Positions 17,715-26,979 are shown, counted from the first letter of the stretch. The stretch: 64,000 nt of DNA from an uncultured Halieaceae bacterium (GCA_938074045.1 CALJGI010000020.1:1-64000); one strand, 5' to 3'. Notes: generated from the letters alone by a model not told the origin. Program-made: numbers and translations.

Positions 17715-18842
17715 ATGGGTGAAGTTACCGGGGGGAGTGCCGAGGAAAAGGTTCTTGATGGCACAGCGTGGGCCGAGTTTTGTGATGCCCTTAAAGAGGC
17801 TGGACAGCTGTTGGAGGCTGAGAAAGCGCCGCAGGATGCTTTCAATCGTGCCGAGGGCTATCGCTACCTGACACGCATGCTCCGAGCTGGATTGGAGAGC
17901 TTTATTGAGTATGCGGACAAGGATTTTCCGGTGTTGCGCTGTGGAGCGCACACAACCATCAAAATGGGAGCTGACAACCCTGACAACCGCTATGAAAGTG
18001 CATCCCTCAACCCGAATCACGACTATCGAATAACCGGAACGCGCGGGACGGTTGACTATCTGGGTATCAGTACGGTGGCCAACCGGTACTCTCAGGGCAA
18101 GAGCATGGAAACCACCGGTTTTATGGATTCACGGGATATGGAGATTGCCGGCGATGGGACTATCGAGATTGTACTCAGTCAGCGGGAGCACTCTGGCAAT
18201 TGGGTACCCATGACCGAGGAAACCAATCAGGTTAATGTTCGTCAGACCTTCCAGGACAGGGTCAACGAACAGCAGGCAGATCTGCAATTGGAGCGTATTG
18301 GGGCAGCTGGCGAGCGGCCGGAACCATTTTCTGCTGAAAAACTGGTGCGTGGACTCGAAGGTACAATGCGTTTCCTCCACAACACCACAGGCATGTTTGA
18401 AAACTGGGCCGAAAGCTTCCTGCCCATTGAAAATCAGATGCCGCATGCGGATCAGGCATACTGCCAACTTATCGGAGGCGATCCCAACATCCATTATTTC
18501 CACAGTTGCTGGAAGCTGGAAGACGATGAAGTTCTGGTATTGAAAGCCCCTGAGATTCCAGAGTGCCAGACCTGGAATTTTCAGCTGGATAATTGGTGGA
18601 TGGAGTCGCTGGATTATGTGAACCATCAGATACACGTCAACAAACACTCGGCACACTACGAAGCAGGTGGTGGAGTTGTGCTATACATATCGCACAAAGA
18701 TCCGGGTCATCCCAACTGGATTGAGACGGCGGGGCACAACAACGGAACCATGTGCTGGCGATGGATCGGTGCTGATGTGCATCCTGATGTGCACGCCAGC
18801 GTCGTGAAATTTAATGAGATACCCCAGTTATCCAATCCATGA
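17715..18842 (+). CDS. DUF1214 domain protein
   Basis: Function unknown. The C-terminal third carries the DUF1214-like block: WNFQLDNWWMESLDY, then HKDPGHPNWIETAGHNNGTM followed by CWRW. The N-terminal half is an alpha-rich start (about 1-90) followed by beta-rich sequence (YRITGTRGTVDYLGIS, DGTIEIVLSQREH). No signal peptide or membrane segment is seen, so it is probably cytoplasmic. From memory, DUF1214 genes often neighbour sulfotransferase and steroid or lipid genes in actinobacteria and marine gammaproteobacteria, but no activity is established. Here it lies between an SDR and a sulfotransferase, with short spacers throughout. Confidence 0.8.
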   Translation: MGEVTGGSAEEKVLDGTAWAEFCDALKEAGQLLEAEKAPQDAFNRAEGYRYLTRMLRAGLESFIEYADKDFPVLRCGAHTTIKMGADNPDNRYESASLNPNHDYRITGTRGTVDYLGISTVANRYSQGKSMETTGFMDSRDMEIAGDGTIEIVLSQREHSGNWVPMTEETNQVNVRQTFQDRVNEQQADLQLERIGAAGERPEPFSAEKLVRGLEGTMRFLHNTTGMFENWAESFLPIENQMPHADQAYCQLIGGDPNIHYFHSCWKLEDDEVLVLKAPEIPECQTWNFQLDNWWMESLDYVNHQIHVNKHSAHYEAGGGVVLYISHKDPGHPNWIETAGHNNGTMCWRWIGADVHPDVHASVVKFNEIPQLSNP

Positions 18843-18857
18843 CGGAGTAGCCTGTTG

Positions 18858-20000
18858 ATGAGTAATGATATGTCTCTGCAGGCCATGCTGGATGTGGCAT
18901 GTGATGCGGCCGAGTTGGCCGATTTTGGTGACAGCAGGTTTAAAGATGGACTGGCCCTGTTGCTGGAGACCATTGATCGCAATCTGTCCGCGGATGCGGC
19001 AGCCTACCAGCGGCAGACATTGGCGGGTCGCCTGATCACCCGTCTGCAGATGCGCGACGCCATCAATCAGCACCCTGAAATCCTGCAGCAGGAAATTTCC
19101 ACTCCCATGTTTGTAACCGGCTTGCCGCGGTCGGGAACGTCAGCACTGTTTAACCTGCTCGACAGCGATCCTGCGGCGCGCGGATTGTTGCTGTGGGAAA
19201 CGACATTTCCACAGCCGCTGCCTGGCTTAAAGCCCGGACAGGATGATCCCAGGATGTTGGCAATGGCGGAAAAAATGGAGGCTGCTCGCAATCCGGAGTT
19301 CGATAAGATCCATTACTCCAGTGCGACCACACCCGAGGAATGTTGTCTGTTGTGGGTGTATTCCTTCGATGGCGTTTCCACTGGCTGGGAGTATCTCATG
19401 GAGCCCTATGGAAGCTGGTTGCGAGGTAGGGATGCCACGTTTATGTACCGGGAGCACAGGGAGCATCTGCAACTATTGCAGTGGCAGCGTCCTGGCACGC
19501 GTTGGCTGCTCAAAGCTCCCGCGCATATGTGGGCCATTGATACTATATTCGATATATTTCCCGACGCACATCTGGTGTGGGGGCACAGAGAACCCATCGC
19601 CGTAGTGGGATCGATTTGCAGCATGACTGAGATGGTGTACACCATGCACTTTGGCGCGCAGAGTGAAGCAGACATGGCTGAGCTGGGCCCCCGGGTCATG
19701 GATTGGTATGCAAGCTCTCTGGAGCGTGGGCTGGCGGTCCGGGAGCAATTTAAACCAGAGGCATTTGTGGACTACGGATTCGATGAATTTGTCCAGCATC
19801 CCCAGCAGATTATTGAGCGCATCTACACCAACTTTGATCTGCCAATGCCGAGTGCCACAGAGAGCGCGATTGCAGGCCATATAGCCAAGCACACCCGCGG
19901 CAAGCATGGAAAGCACGATTACAGACTTGAGCGCTACGGATTGACTCCAGACATTGTTTGCGACCGCTTTAGCTTTTACCTGGATCATCCCCTGGTGTAA
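18858..20000 (+). CDS. Sulfotransferase family protein (second copy)
   Basis: Second PAPS-type sulfotransferase of the operon. The P-loop is FVTGLPRSGTSALFNLL (GLPRSGT at residues 88-94), the mid motif WLLKAPAHMWAID, and the 3'-phosphate region LVWGHREPIAVVGS; it ends with HTRGKHGKHDYRLE. I begin at the ATG at 18858 rather than the TTG one codon earlier; GGAG lies 11 bases upstream. It differs clearly from the first copy in the acceptor region (residues about 120-200), so it is not a recent duplicate. It is the last gene of the run before a 103-base spacer that holds two small palindromes but no clear terminator. Confidence 0.88.
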   Translation: MSNDMSLQAMLDVACDAAELADFGDSRFKDGLALLLETIDRNLSADAAAYQRQTLAGRLITRLQMRDAINQHPEILQQEISTPMFVTGLPRSGTSALFNLLDSDPAARGLLLWETTFPQPLPGLKPGQDDPRMLAMAEKMEAARNPEFDKIHYSSATTPEECCLLWVYSFDGVSTGWEYLMEPYGSWLRGRDATFMYREHREHLQLLQWQRPGTRWLLKAPAHMWAIDTIFDIFPDAHLVWGHREPIAVVGSICSMTEMVYTMHFGAQSEADMAELGPRVMDWYASSLERGLAVREQFKPEAFVDYGFDEFVQHPQQIIERIYTNFDLPMPSATESAIAGHIAKHTRGKHGKHDYRLERYGLTPDIVCDRFSFYLDHPLV

Positions 20001-20103
20001 ATAAATAGAGTGGCAGTTTGGCCGCGGCCATCGCAATTGCTATATTGCCGGAATGGATTGCAATGATTCGATTGACAACTTTTGCTATTGACTGAGGTAA
20101 TTT

Positions 20104-21687
20104 GTGAGTTTTCGAAAAGTATGTGGTACGGCAATCACTTTGGGGTCGATGCTAGGCGCTTGCCAGATCATCCCTGAAGAATCATCGCTGTCGCAGTGCG
20201 GGGCAGCAGAGCAGGCACCAGAGCGGCTATTGCTGCAACAGGTGAGTGCAGATGGTATTACATTGAAGTGGCGAGGCGCCGCCGACGCAGTTTGCGTAGG
20301 GGCGAGTGCCGATGCATTGGATACCTATGTGGCAGCAACCCAGGAAGGAGACTACAAGATCGCCCGCATATCCGGGTTGAATCCTGACCACCGCTATTTC
20401 TACTCGATTGGGGCGGCGAGTCGGGCGCCTACCGGGCAGTTTTTCCAGACGGCACCACCTAAAGGTAACACAGCAAAGGATGGTGCCATCAGGATGTGGC
20501 TGCTCGGGGATTCGGGTACCGCTTCAGATACCAGGAATGGCAAGAACAAATACGCCGGTCAGGCGCAGGCAGTTAAGGAGGCATTTTTTCGCTACAACCG
20601 GGAGCAGGCCGATAACCAGCCGATCGATTTAATGATTCTGCTCGGTGATAATGCCTACACAGCGGGAACAGATCAGCAGTGGCAGGCGGGGTTTTTTGAC
20701 GTTTATCCGGAGATGCTTTCCTCTGTGCCGGTGTATCCCACTATTGGCAATCACGAAATGGGTTATGCACTGGTTGATTACTGTGGCTGGTATGATCTAC
20801 CGGTATGTGCTGAAGGTCCCCTGTTCCACTATCACGGGGGCATCAGTCAAAGTGCAGACCCTGATAGTTTTGACGGTGATATGGATGGCAAGCCGGATCA
20901 GACAGGCCCACCATATCTTGAGATATTCAGCCTGCCAACACGGGGGGAGGTAGGTGGCGTCGCCAGCGGCACCGAGCAATACTATTCAGTAGATTACGGG
21001 AATGTACATCTGGTCAGCCTTGATTCACAGCTGACGCCCTATGATGAGGGGCAATTGCAGGCGATGCGGGACTGGTTGGTCGATGACCTGAGATCGAACC
21101 AGCAGGATTGGACCGTTGTTATTTTTCATCACCCACCCTATTCCAGAGGCATGAATCATGACTCTGACTATGAGGGGGCACAAGTTTCAATGCGGGAGAC
21201 TTTTGCTCCTGTGTTTGAATCGCATGGCGTAGACGTTATTTACAGCGGTCATGCACACTCCTACGAACGTTCCTGGTATCTGACCGGACATCACGGCTCC
21301 GCCGCCTCATTTGATCCCGGGAAACATACTGAACTGAACGCAAACGGCGATCCGGCCCTCGGGCAGACGGATAGCCCCTATCAACAGATCAGTCGCTCCA
21401 GTGGTGTGGACGACAAGGCTGTTTACACGGTTTCGGGTAGCGCTGGAAAAGTCACTACCATAAAGGGGCTGGCACCCTGCAAGGCTGGACAATTTGCTGG
21501 TTGCAATACAGGTACCTGGCTGCAACATCCTGCACATCGTACTTTTGATTCGTCGCTTGATGGGTATGAGCCCAATGGCATCGCTCGACTGGGATCTGTA
21601 GTGCTGGATATTACCGCTGATCGACTGGTGTCACGTTTTGTCGATGTCGAGGGAAGTGTGCTGGATTATTTTGTTATCGAGAAATGA
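20104..21687 (+). CDS. Lipoprotein metallophosphoesterase (purple acid phosphatase-like)
   Basis: Membrane-anchored extracytoplasmic phosphatase. The N-terminus has a lipobox LGAC with Cys20, then a fibronectin-like domain (about 40-125) as in purple acid phosphatases. The metal-binding blocks run in order: LLGDSGTASD, LLGDNAYTAGTD, PTIGNHEMGY, VVIFHHPPYSRG and YSGHAHSYERSW. The start is GTG at 20104. An insertion between GNHE and HHPP contains acidic sequence (DPDSFDGDMDGKPDQTG) resembling a calcium-binding loop. Its stop overlaps the next ATG by four bases. Likely role: releasing phosphate or cleaving a phosphoester at the cell surface; the exact substrate is unknown. Confidence 0.88.
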   Translation: MSFRKVCGTAITLGSMLGACQIIPEESSLSQCGAAEQAPERLLLQQVSADGITLKWRGAADAVCVGASADALDTYVAATQEGDYKIARISGLNPDHRYFYSIGAASRAPTGQFFQTAPPKGNTAKDGAIRMWLLGDSGTASDTRNGKNKYAGQAQAVKEAFFRYNREQADNQPIDLMILLGDNAYTAGTDQQWQAGFFDVYPEMLSSVPVYPTIGNHEMGYALVDYCGWYDLPVCAEGPLFHYHGGISQSADPDSFDGDMDGKPDQTGPPYLEIFSLPTRGEVGGVASGTEQYYSVDYGNVHLVSLDSQLTPYDEGQLQAMRDWLVDDLRSNQQDWTVVIFHHPPYSRGMNHDSDYEGAQVSMRETFAPVFESHGVDVIYSGHAHSYERSWYLTGHHGSAASFDPGKHTELNANGDPALGQTDSPYQQISRSSGVDDKAVYTVSGSAGKVTTIKGLAPCKAGQFAGCNTGTWLQHPAHRTFDSSLDGYEPNGIARLGSVVLDITADRLVSRFVDVEGSVLDYFVIEK

Positions 21688-22496
21688 AGCGATTTGCACT
21701 AGGGTTCTATATTTGTCTGCAGGCCTCGCTGTGCTGGGCTCACCCGGCTGGCCATCAGCGCATAGCGCAACTCGATGATTTGCTAGCGGAGCAGGGTGGG
21801 TCTCACGCTGTGTATGTGGCGCGGGCGCTTGAATATTTGTCGCTGGGGGAATGGACCGCTGCGCTGGCTGATCTCAACCGGGCGGCGGAGTTAGGCAACT
21901 CTGTGGCTCTGCAGATGGCGCGCGGTAAGTATCACGATTCGTTGGGTGATCATGCGACCGCCGCCAGCCTTTACCGGGAGCTGGTGCTGGGAAATTCAGG
22001 TGGTGCAGAAGCCCATCTTAATCTCGCACGATCCCTGGCGAGGGCCAACCAGATTGATGCATCAGCGGCGGCCTACGATAGCTACTTCGCGCTGTTGCCC
22101 GTCTCACATCCAGGGGATTACCGCTCCGCAGCGGAGCTGATGGTGAGCCGGGGAGAGGAGGGTCGTCGTGCGGCGCTACGGCTGCTTGATGATGGCTTGA
22201 TTCGACTCGGTCCGAATTCACAACTGCAGCGCCTGGCAGTGACACTGGAACAGGAGTCCGGCCAACACGACCGGGCGCTGGTAAGGTGGAACACCATGGG
22301 GCCGACCCTGAACCACAATTCTTTCTGGCAATTGGAAATGGCTGTTCTCGAACAAAGCGCGGGTCATATGCCCGCCGCTGAGAGACGTTTACAAGCTGCG
22401 ATGACCGAGCTGGAAAGTCAGCGCAAAACCCCGGCCAGAATGGGTCTTCTGAAAGAAGCCGCTGAGTTAATGGCTTCTATCAGAGCGATTCGCTGA
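21684..22496 (+). CDS. Exported TPR-like repeat protein
   Basis: No specific family recognised. A signal peptide ends near residue 19 (SLCWA/HPAG). The rest is alpha-helical repeats of TPR type (ALEYLSLGEWTAALADLNRA, EAHLNLARSLARANQIDASA and similar), about six helical pairs. The ATG overlaps the phosphoesterase stop (ATGA), so the two are translationally coupled and probably act together in the periplasm or at the outer membrane. TPR modules bind proteins, so a partner or scaffold role is the reasonable inference. Confidence 0.75.
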   Translation: MKRFALGFYICLQASLCWAHPAGHQRIAQLDDLLAEQGGSHAVYVARALEYLSLGEWTAALADLNRAAELGNSVALQMARGKYHDSLGDHATAASLYRELVLGNSGGAEAHLNLARSLARANQIDASAAAYDSYFALLPVSHPGDYRSAAELMVSRGEEGRRAALRLLDDGLIRLGPNSQLQRLAVTLEQESGQHDRALVRWNTMGPTLNHNSFWQLEMAVLEQSAGHMPAAERRLQAAMTELESQRKTPARMGLLKEAAELMASIRAIR

Positions 22497-22510
22497 CCCG
22501 CAGAACGATT

Positions 22511-22880
22511 TTTTACACGTGCGTCACCATTCTCAATGTGCTCGTGTGCGACAGCTGCCTCGGACAGCGTCAATACTTTCCATATAATGGGTTCGATACG
22601 TTGCCCTGATAGGAGGGTAAACAATGCGGTCAGGTCCTCAGAGAACCAGGCAGGCTTCTCGATTCTAAAATCAGCTATGGAATAAAACGAGACCTGCCGG
22701 GCATCCTCGGGAAACCAGTCCCACATCAGCTTCTGCCACTGCCAGGAAATAAATTCGAGGAGCATCCCGCACATTGGCTTCGTCCGGACCAGTAGCGGGT
22801 AAGTTGGGCTTTCTTATGAGTTGGCAGTTATTGGCGTCACCGTACTCTTTGATAATCATTTGCTGATAATCGGCCTGCAC
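22511..22880 (-). pseudogene. Remnant of a zinc-type alcohol dehydrogenase/quinone oxidoreductase
   Basis: Two ends of one MDR-family gene survive with the middle lost. From 22880 the minus strand encodes a normal N-terminus (MIIKEYGDANNCQL, then PATGPDEANVR). After about 22780 another frame encodes a typical C-terminal part: FREDL-like WFSEDLTALFTLLSGQRIEP and LTLSEAAVAHEHIENGDARVK. The cofactor-binding centre of roughly 200 residues is missing and the final residues are altered. It cannot make a working enzyme. The spacer 22497-22950 otherwise holds nothing I can support. Confidence 0.7.
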
Positions 22881-22950
22881 ACTGATGGTAAACAGCAGGT
22901 AGACACTAAATGCAATCCGTGCAAATACAGTGAGTATCAGTGGTCATCTG

Positions 22951-23748
22951 TCAGTCGAAAGCCCGGGGCATTTCCATATTCAGTCTGTTCATGCCGCCAT
23001 TGATGTTCAAAATGTCTCCCGTGATATAGGAGGCAGCTGGAGATGCCAGGTAGAGTGCTCCCAGTGCAATGTCCTGCACTTCGCCGAGTCTTCCCATGGG
23101 TGTCAGTTCTACCATGGTTTGCTCTATCTCTGGTGTCAAAACGGTATTCAGTGCCTCCGTGCGGGTGGAACCCACGGCGATAGCATTCACCCTGACCCGG
23201 GGTGCGAATTCCTCAGCTAATTCGCGTGTCAGCCAGGACAGAGCGCTCTTGGCTGTACCGTAGGCGGCAAAACAGGAGGATGGTTTGTGCCCGGCCACGG
23301 AGGAAATATTTATGATGCTCCCTTGCCCACTTTTATTCGCTACCATATGCGGCACACACAGACGTGTCAGTGCAAACGCAGTGGTTACGTTAAAGTGAAA
23401 AGCGCGATCAAATTCCTCCGGCGTGGTATGCAGCGCCGGCTTTGGCGGATATCCACCTGCGTTGTTTACCAGTATGTCCAGCGTTGAAAACTGTTCCAGT
23501 GCCATTGTCACCAGGTTTTCCAACTGGTCGTTCTTCATAACATCTGTTGGAATGACGACGGCCTTTCGTCCCAGCGATCTTACGTGCTCAGCTGTTTCTT
23601 CCAGCTGCTCCGGTGTGCGTGCCGCCAGTACCAGATCGGCACCTGCTTCCGCGAAGGTACGGGCAATTGCCGCACCGATTCCTCTTCCTGCGCCGGTAAC
23701 TACGGCTACCTGGCCGTCCAGACGAAATTGATCAAACAAATTTGGCAT
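22951..23748 (-). CDS. Short-chain dehydrogenase/reductase (7-alpha-hydroxysteroid dehydrogenase-like)
   Basis: Classical SDR oxidoreductase. The chosen ATG at 23748 gives MPNLFDQFRLDGQVAVVTG, a normal SDR start. The cofactor site is TGAGRGIG, then LVNNAGG, the catalytic Ser in INISSVAG and the Tyr/Lys pair in YGTAKSA, ending DILNINGGMNR. General resemblance is to HdhA/FabG-type enzymes, so either a hydroxysteroid or a 3-hydroxyacyl substrate is possible. It lies 37 bases downstream of the acyl-CoA dehydrogenase on the same strand, which favours a beta-oxidation-like or side-chain step (inference). Confidence 0.9.
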   Translation of the reverse strand: MPNLFDQFRLDGQVAVVTGAGRGIGAAIARTFAEAGADLVLAARTPEQLEETAEHVRSLGRKAVVIPTDVMKNDQLENLVTMALEQFSTLDILVNNAGGYPPKPALHTTPEEFDRAFHFNVTTAFALTRLCVPHMVANKSGQGSIINISSVAGHKPSSCFAAYGTAKSALSWLTRELAEEFAPRVRVNAIAVGSTRTEALNTVLTPEIEQTMVELTPMGRLGEVQDIALGALYLASPAASYITGDILNINGGMNRLNMEMPRAFD

Positions 23749-23785
23749 GATTAAGCTCCGAAATAAGCCAGGCCGGTTGTAGGCC

Positions 23786-25006
23786 TCAACTGGTGTGTGA
23801 ATTGATGACCTGTTTCCCCAACGCCATTTGATGAACCTGATCAGGCCCATCAGCCTGCCTGCACCAGCGCGCATAATTGAAAGCCTCAGCCATAAAATAG
23901 TCTTCTGTCAATCCGCCTGCGCCGTGCAGCTGCATGCAGCGATCAAGAATATTCTGCACCATCAGTGGTACTGTTGTTTTAGCCGCGGCGATGAGGTCAC
24001 GGGCTGCTGATGCGCCCACCTCATCCATGCGGTGGCAAGCTTTCAGCACAAGCAGTCGCGCCATCTCTATCTCAGAGAAACTTTTGGCAATGTCTTCGCG
24101 AACGGATTGATGCTGGCTCAGCGTACGGCCGAATGTGCTGCGTGATACAGCCCGTTGGCAGGCGTGCTCCAGACCGCGCTGGGCGGCGCCAATCAACCGC
24201 ATGCAATGGTGCATGCGGCCTGGTCCCAGCCTGCCCTGTGCTATCTCAAAGCCACGACCAGGACCCAGTAACACGTTGTCCAGCGGTACGCGTACGTCTT
24301 CGAACCGAATTTCCGCATGACCGATGGGGGCGTCATCATAGCCCAGCGTAGTCAAAGGACGTATAACGGTGATTCCCGGCGTGGATTTTGGCACCAACAC
24401 CTGGGTTTGCTGGAGGTGTCGGTTGGGATTGTCAGGATCTGATTTTCCCATAACAATAAATATCTGGCAGCGCTCGTACATAGCGCCAGTGATGAACCAC
24501 TTTCTGCCATTCAATACCCACTCTTCATTGTCCTCGACGATGGAAAGCTCAATGTTGGTGGCATCACTAGAGGCCACCTGGGGCTCGGTCATGGCATATG
24601 AGGATCTGATTTCCCCAGCCAGTAGTGGAGTGAGCCACTGTTCACGCTGGGCCGGTGTGCCGTACTTCATGAACACTTCCATGTTGCCGGTGTCAGGGGC
24701 GTTACAGTTGAATACTTCTGGTGACCAGAGTACGCGCCCCATCATTTCTGCTAACGGAGCATAGTCAAAATTGCTGAGACCACCGTGGTCGGAGTATTCG
24801 GCGTGATTGTGGTGGATGTAGAGATTCCACAAACCGGCGTCACGAGCGAGGGCTTTGAGGTCATCCATCAAGGGCAGGGCGGCAAAACGGTTTTCCGCCT
24901 GGTGTAACTGCTGGGCATAAGCTTCCTCATTGGGGTATATGTGCGACGCCATAAAGTTATGCAGTCGAGATTGAAATTCCTGAGAAGTATTACTGAACGT
25001 GTACAC
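23786..25006 (-). CDS. Acyl-CoA dehydrogenase (ACAD10/11-like)
   Basis: FAD enzyme that introduces the alpha,beta double bond in an acyl-CoA. Family landmarks: SSYAMTEPQVASSDATNI (FAD/substrate loop), EWVLNGRKWFITGA, GHAEIRFEDVRVP, then the C-terminal helical domain with STFGRTLSQHQ and QLHGAGGLTEDY. At 406 residues it matches the ACAD10/11-type proteins better than short-chain enzymes. First gene of a minus-strand pair with the SDR, and divergent from the aldehyde dehydrogenase, whose start is 68 bases away. Substrate chain length is not predictable. Confidence 0.92.
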   Translation of the reverse strand: MYTFSNTSQEFQSRLHNFMASHIYPNEEAYAQQLHQAENRFAALPLMDDLKALARDAGLWNLYIHHNHAEYSDHGGLSNFDYAPLAEMMGRVLWSPEVFNCNAPDTGNMEVFMKYGTPAQREQWLTPLLAGEIRSSYAMTEPQVASSDATNIELSIVEDNEEWVLNGRKWFITGAMYERCQIFIVMGKSDPDNPNRHLQQTQVLVPKSTPGITVIRPLTTLGYDDAPIGHAEIRFEDVRVPLDNVLLGPGRGFEIAQGRLGPGRMHHCMRLIGAAQRGLEHACQRAVSRSTFGRTLSQHQSVREDIAKSFSEIEMARLLVLKACHRMDEVGASAARDLIAAAKTTVPLMVQNILDRCMQLHGAGGLTEDYFMAEAFNYARWCRQADGPDQVHQMALGKQVINSHTS

Positions 25007-25074
25007 ATGTACTCCTTTATATAATGAGCTGTCATAATCTCCCTTTATAACAGAATTGTGGCATGGAGAGTGGG

Positions 25075-26496
25075 ATGTATATCAATGGAGTATGGCAATC
25101 CTGTGAAAATAATTTCGACGTGTTCAACCCGGCAACCGGTGAAAAAATTGGCGAGGTTGCGGACGGTGGCGTTCAACAAGCGCGTGCCGCTATAGACGCA
25201 GCTGATGCAGCATTTGGAGAATGGTCCAGAAGAACCGCTTATGACCGAGCAGAAATCTTGTACAAAGCCTGGGAGTTGATGATGGCGCGGCAGTCTGAAC
25301 TGTCGGAACTGATGACATGCGAACAAGGGAAACCACTGAAGGCTGCACGCAATGAAGTAAAGTATGCCGCTGACTTTCTACGCTGGTTTGCCGAGGAGGC
25401 TAAAAGGGTATACGGCCAGACTATCCCCTCTGCAAGACCAGACCAACGATTCATTGCGTTGAAACAAGCGGTAGGGGTCGTGGCGGCTATTACACCCTGG
25501 AATTATCCTATTTCCATGCTCACTCGAAAGCTGGCGCCTGCGCTGGCCGCTGGTTGTACGGTGGTACTCAAACCAGCGGAATCCACGCCACTATGTGCTA
25601 TCGCAGTCTTCAAGCTGCTTGAAGAGGCGGGTGTTCCTGTGGGCGTGGCGAATCTGGTGACAGCCTCACAGCCTGCGCCGATAGGACGGGAATTTTGTGA
25701 AAACTCATTGATCAGGAAGCTTACATTTACCGGTTCTACGGCCGTAGGCAAGTTGTTGGCCAGGGACGCGGCTCCGCAATTAAAGCGAATCTCGATGGAG
25801 TTGGGTGGGCATGCTCCCTTCATCGTCTGCGAGGACGCAGATCCGGTACATGCTGCCAAGGGTGCAGCCCTGGTCAAGTTTCTTAATGCCGGGCAGGCAT
25901 GTATCAGCCCCAATCGCATTTATGTACACGAATCCATTGCAGAGAGGTTCCTCGAAACGCTGACCGAGCGAGTTGCCGGATTGCGCGCAGGAAACGGAAT
26001 GGACCCGAGTAACAGTATTGGACCACTGGTTGCGGAGCCGGCACTCGATAAGGTGGCGCGCCAGGTTGAAGATGCGGTTGCCAAAGGAGCGCATCTGCAT
26101 ACTGGTGGTTCCCGTATCCTTGAAAACGGTTTGGAAAAAGGATATTTCTATGCGCCTACGGTACTGAGTGGCGTAACGGATACGATGCAGATATATCGCG
26201 AGGAGACCTTTGGGCCTGTTGCCCCTGTGGTAATCTACAATGATCAGGATGATATCTTGGCCTTGGCCAATGATACCAACTATGGACTTGCGGCGTATGT
26301 TTACACGCAGAATATCAGCCGGGCTATGCGGCTCTTCGAGGGGCTTCAATTTGGCATTATCGGTGTAAATGACATAAATCCAACCAGTGCAGCGGCTCCC
26401 TTTGGTGGCATGAAAATGAGCGGGATGGGTCGGGAAGGTGCCCAGGAAGGTATTGAAGAATACCTGGAAACCAAATTAGGCGGGTTCAGCGTATAG
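25075..26496 (+). CDS. NAD(P)-dependent aldehyde dehydrogenase (succinate-semialdehyde dehydrogenase-like)
   Basis: Oxidises an aldehyde to the carboxylate. Key parts: PWNYPISMLTRKLAPALAAG, FTGSTAVGK (cofactor), MELGGHAPFIV with the general-base Glu, and NAGQACISPNR with the catalytic Cys (residue 276 from this start), then EETFGPVAPV. I prefer the ATG at 25075, which has GGAGAGTGGG just upstream, over the ATG at 25063, which lacks a ribosome site. The sequence resembles GabD-type enzymes. The SnoaL-like gene follows after 45 bases on the same strand. Confidence 0.9.
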   Translation: MYINGVWQSCENNFDVFNPATGEKIGEVADGGVQQARAAIDAADAAFGEWSRRTAYDRAEILYKAWELMMARQSELSELMTCEQGKPLKAARNEVKYAADFLRWFAEEAKRVYGQTIPSARPDQRFIALKQAVGVVAAITPWNYPISMLTRKLAPALAAGCTVVLKPAESTPLCAIAVFKLLEEAGVPVGVANLVTASQPAPIGREFCENSLIRKLTFTGSTAVGKLLARDAAPQLKRISMELGGHAPFIVCEDADPVHAAKGAALVKFLNAGQACISPNRIYVHESIAERFLETLTERVAGLRAGNGMDPSNSIGPLVAEPALDKVARQVEDAVAKGAHLHTGGSRILENGLEKGYFYAPTVLSGVTDTMQIYREETFGPVAPVVIYNDQDDILALANDTNYGLAAYVYTQNISRAMRLFEGLQFGIIGVNDINPTSAAAPFGGMKMSGMGREGAQEGIEEYLETKLGGFSV

Positions 26497-26541
26497 TGGG
26501 CGCAGGATATCAGCCCGCCACAATAAAAAGGGGAGCAGTAC

Positions 26542-26979
26542 ATGAGTTCCAGTGCTAGAGAAATCGAAAATCTGTTGTATCTGTATGCCGAACGTCTGGA
26601 TCTGGGTGATCTTGAAGGTATGGCCGCGATGTTCGCCGCGGCTGAGTTTGTTGGCCCTGAGGGAGAGGTACACGGGCGAGGTTGCGATGCAATCAAGGCG
26701 ATTTACACCGCCTATGTCCGCATATACGCCGATGGCACGCCGATGACGCATCACGTAACTACGAATGTCATCATTGAGGTAGATGATGAAGCTGGAACCG
26801 CGACCAGTCGCTCCTATTTTACCGTGTTTCAGGCAACCGATGAATTGGCTTTACAGCCTATCATTGCTGGCAGATACCACGATGATTTCACTCGTAGCAA
26901 TGGTCGGTGGCAGTTTTCAAGGCGGCAGATGATGCCCTGGCTAGAGGGAGATATGAGCCATCATCAGCAGCGGAACTAG
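26542..26979 (+). CDS. SnoaL-like/NTF2-fold protein
   Basis: Small 145-residue protein of the NTF2-like (SnoaL) fold. It has the usual opening REIENLLYLYAERLDLGDLE followed by MAAMF, the middle THHVTTNVIIEVDDEAGTAT and the YHDDFTR ... GRWQFSRRQM ending. This fold covers ketosteroid isomerases, polyketide cyclases, dehydratases and non-catalytic proteins, so the activity is unknown. GGGGAG lies 7 bases before the ATG. It is probably co-transcribed with the aldehyde dehydrogenase and is convergent with the GcvT-family gene. Confidence 0.8.
   Translation: MSSSAREIENLLYLYAERLDLGDLEGMAAMFAAAEFVGPEGEVHGRGCDAIKAIYTAYVRIYADGTPMTHHVTTNVIIEVDDEAGTATSRSYFTVFQATDELALQPIIAGRYHDDFTRSNGRWQFSRRQMMPWLEGDMSHHQQRN

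Noticed and set aside
20019-20040. Palindromes TGGCCGCGGCCA and GCAATTGC after the second sulfotransferase as a terminator
   Set aside because: Both are short self-complementary sequences without a loop or T tract; they are more likely chance or protein-binding sites.
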